A stretch of DNA of 64,000 nt from Taeniopygia guttata (Eukaryota; Chordata; Aves; Passeriformes; Estrildidae). This document shows positions 63,828 through 64,000 of the stretch, piece after piece. The notes under the pieces are model-generated. The model did not search any database. It was not told where the DNA came from and saw nothing but the letters and a program-made list of their open reading frames with translations. Location of the stretch: NCBI RefSeq assembly GCF_048771995.1, contig NC_133026.1, positions 115,091,501 to 115,155,500 of the forward strand, in the 5' to 3' direction. Positions within the stretch are counted from its first letter, which is position 1. Every line of letters starts with the position of its first letter. Both the position numbers and the translations under genes were made by a program.

Positions 63828-64000
63828 CTGATTTTGACTTCAGGGCAATTTGAATCGAATGCCCGTCGTTGATCACTTCGCAGTCACGACACACCACGTA
63901 GTTCGGTGACAAACGCACTTCCAGGAGCGAGGGGTCATATTTGGCTTCTCTCGAGTTCAAGTTAATGGGCGACTGGTACTCCCCGTTAGCATCGGGGAAA
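63828..64000 (-). CDS. CA8: CA8 coding exon, residues ~41-97 (partial at window edge)
   Basis: Reading leftwards from 64000, one base finishes a codon begun outside. The frame then reads [16 protein letters not shown] and continues to ALKSKS, ending one base into the next codon (phase 1). The donor is CAG|gtatgc at 63828/63827. QSPINL is the conserved N-terminal motif of alpha-carbonic anhydrases, and [15 protein letters not shown] is typical of CA8. The segment forms the first beta strands of the CA fold. Differences from human CA8, recalled from memory, are conservative (for example ALKSKS for ILKSKS). The left border is secure. The right border is the window edge, so the exon's true start is not seen. 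Confidence 0.95.

Larger units (their letters stand above)
28166..64000 (-). other. CA8: CA8 gene locus (partial; first exon(s) beyond right edge)
   Basis: Seven exons on the minus strand join without a frame break into 250 codons matching vertebrate CA8 residues 41-290. Exon lengths are 173+ (partial), 125, 96, 63, 49, 113 and 135 coding nt, and every border is GT/AG. Introns from 5' to 3' are 3.7, 18.1, 2.4, 1.4, 2.6 and 6.9 kb. CA8 is a cytosolic carbonic anhydrase-related protein, abundant in cerebellar Purkinje cells, that binds the IP3 receptor ITPR1 and lowers its affinity for IP3 (family knowledge). It lacks CO2 hydration activity because a zinc ligand is lost, and that loss is visible here. 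The promoter and the glutamate-rich N-terminus are outside the window. The 3' UTR probably continues in another exon below 28166, so the true 3' end is unknown. Confidence 0.96.

Noticed and set aside
1..64000. CRISPR arrays, operons, riboswitches, prophage or other bacterial systems
   Set aside because: The window is a vertebrate chromosome segment. No spaced direct-repeat arrays or clustered bacterial-type genes are present.

Overview
The window is vertebrate nuclear DNA, most likely from a songbird. It is AT-rich, and its only recognisable gene is an intron-split vertebrate gene. It carries several CR1 LINE fragments with the avian 3' signature (tccaaccc...attctatgattctat), a tRNA-Ile-derived SINE with a CR1-like tail of the TguSINE1 type known from passerines, and endogenous-retrovirus LTRs. 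There is no bacterial-style gene packing, and nearly all long open frames are chance frames.

The gene is CA8 (carbonic anhydrase-related protein VIII), on the minus strand from beyond the right edge down to about 28166. Seven coding exons can be placed to the base: 63828-64000 (cut by the window edge), 59995-60119, 41763-41858, 39281-39343, 37874-37922, 35198-35310 and 28198-28332. All have GT/AG borders and matching phases. Together they encode residues 41 to 290 in human CA8 numbering, ending at the same C-terminus (AAFQ-stop). Only the first exon(s), with about 40 N-terminal residues, lie outside. The protein keeps the carbonic anhydrase fold, but one zinc-binding histidine is replaced by arginine, as is typical of this catalytically inactive family member. 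A strong splice donor 32 nt after the stop codon suggests that the 3' UTR continues in a further exon that I could not locate.

Region by region: 1-4299 is intergenic DNA without an identified gene. At 4300-5798 a CR1 element is split by a CpG-rich solo LTR (4852-5761) with a perfect 6-bp target duplication. 5799-28165 is intergenic DNA downstream of CA8, with CR1 relics at 23515-24165 and 27050-27225. 28166-64000 is CA8, whose introns hold an ERVL-like LTR (30420-30968), CR1 relics, three ancient MIR-core SINE relics, a long (AAAAGG)n microsatellite, and the TguSINE1-like SINE.

I saw no new multi-gene system. The most rewarding items are the nested young LTR, the predicted 3'-UTR intron of CA8, a substitution at a residue tied to human disease, and the hexamer repeat in the large CA8 intron.
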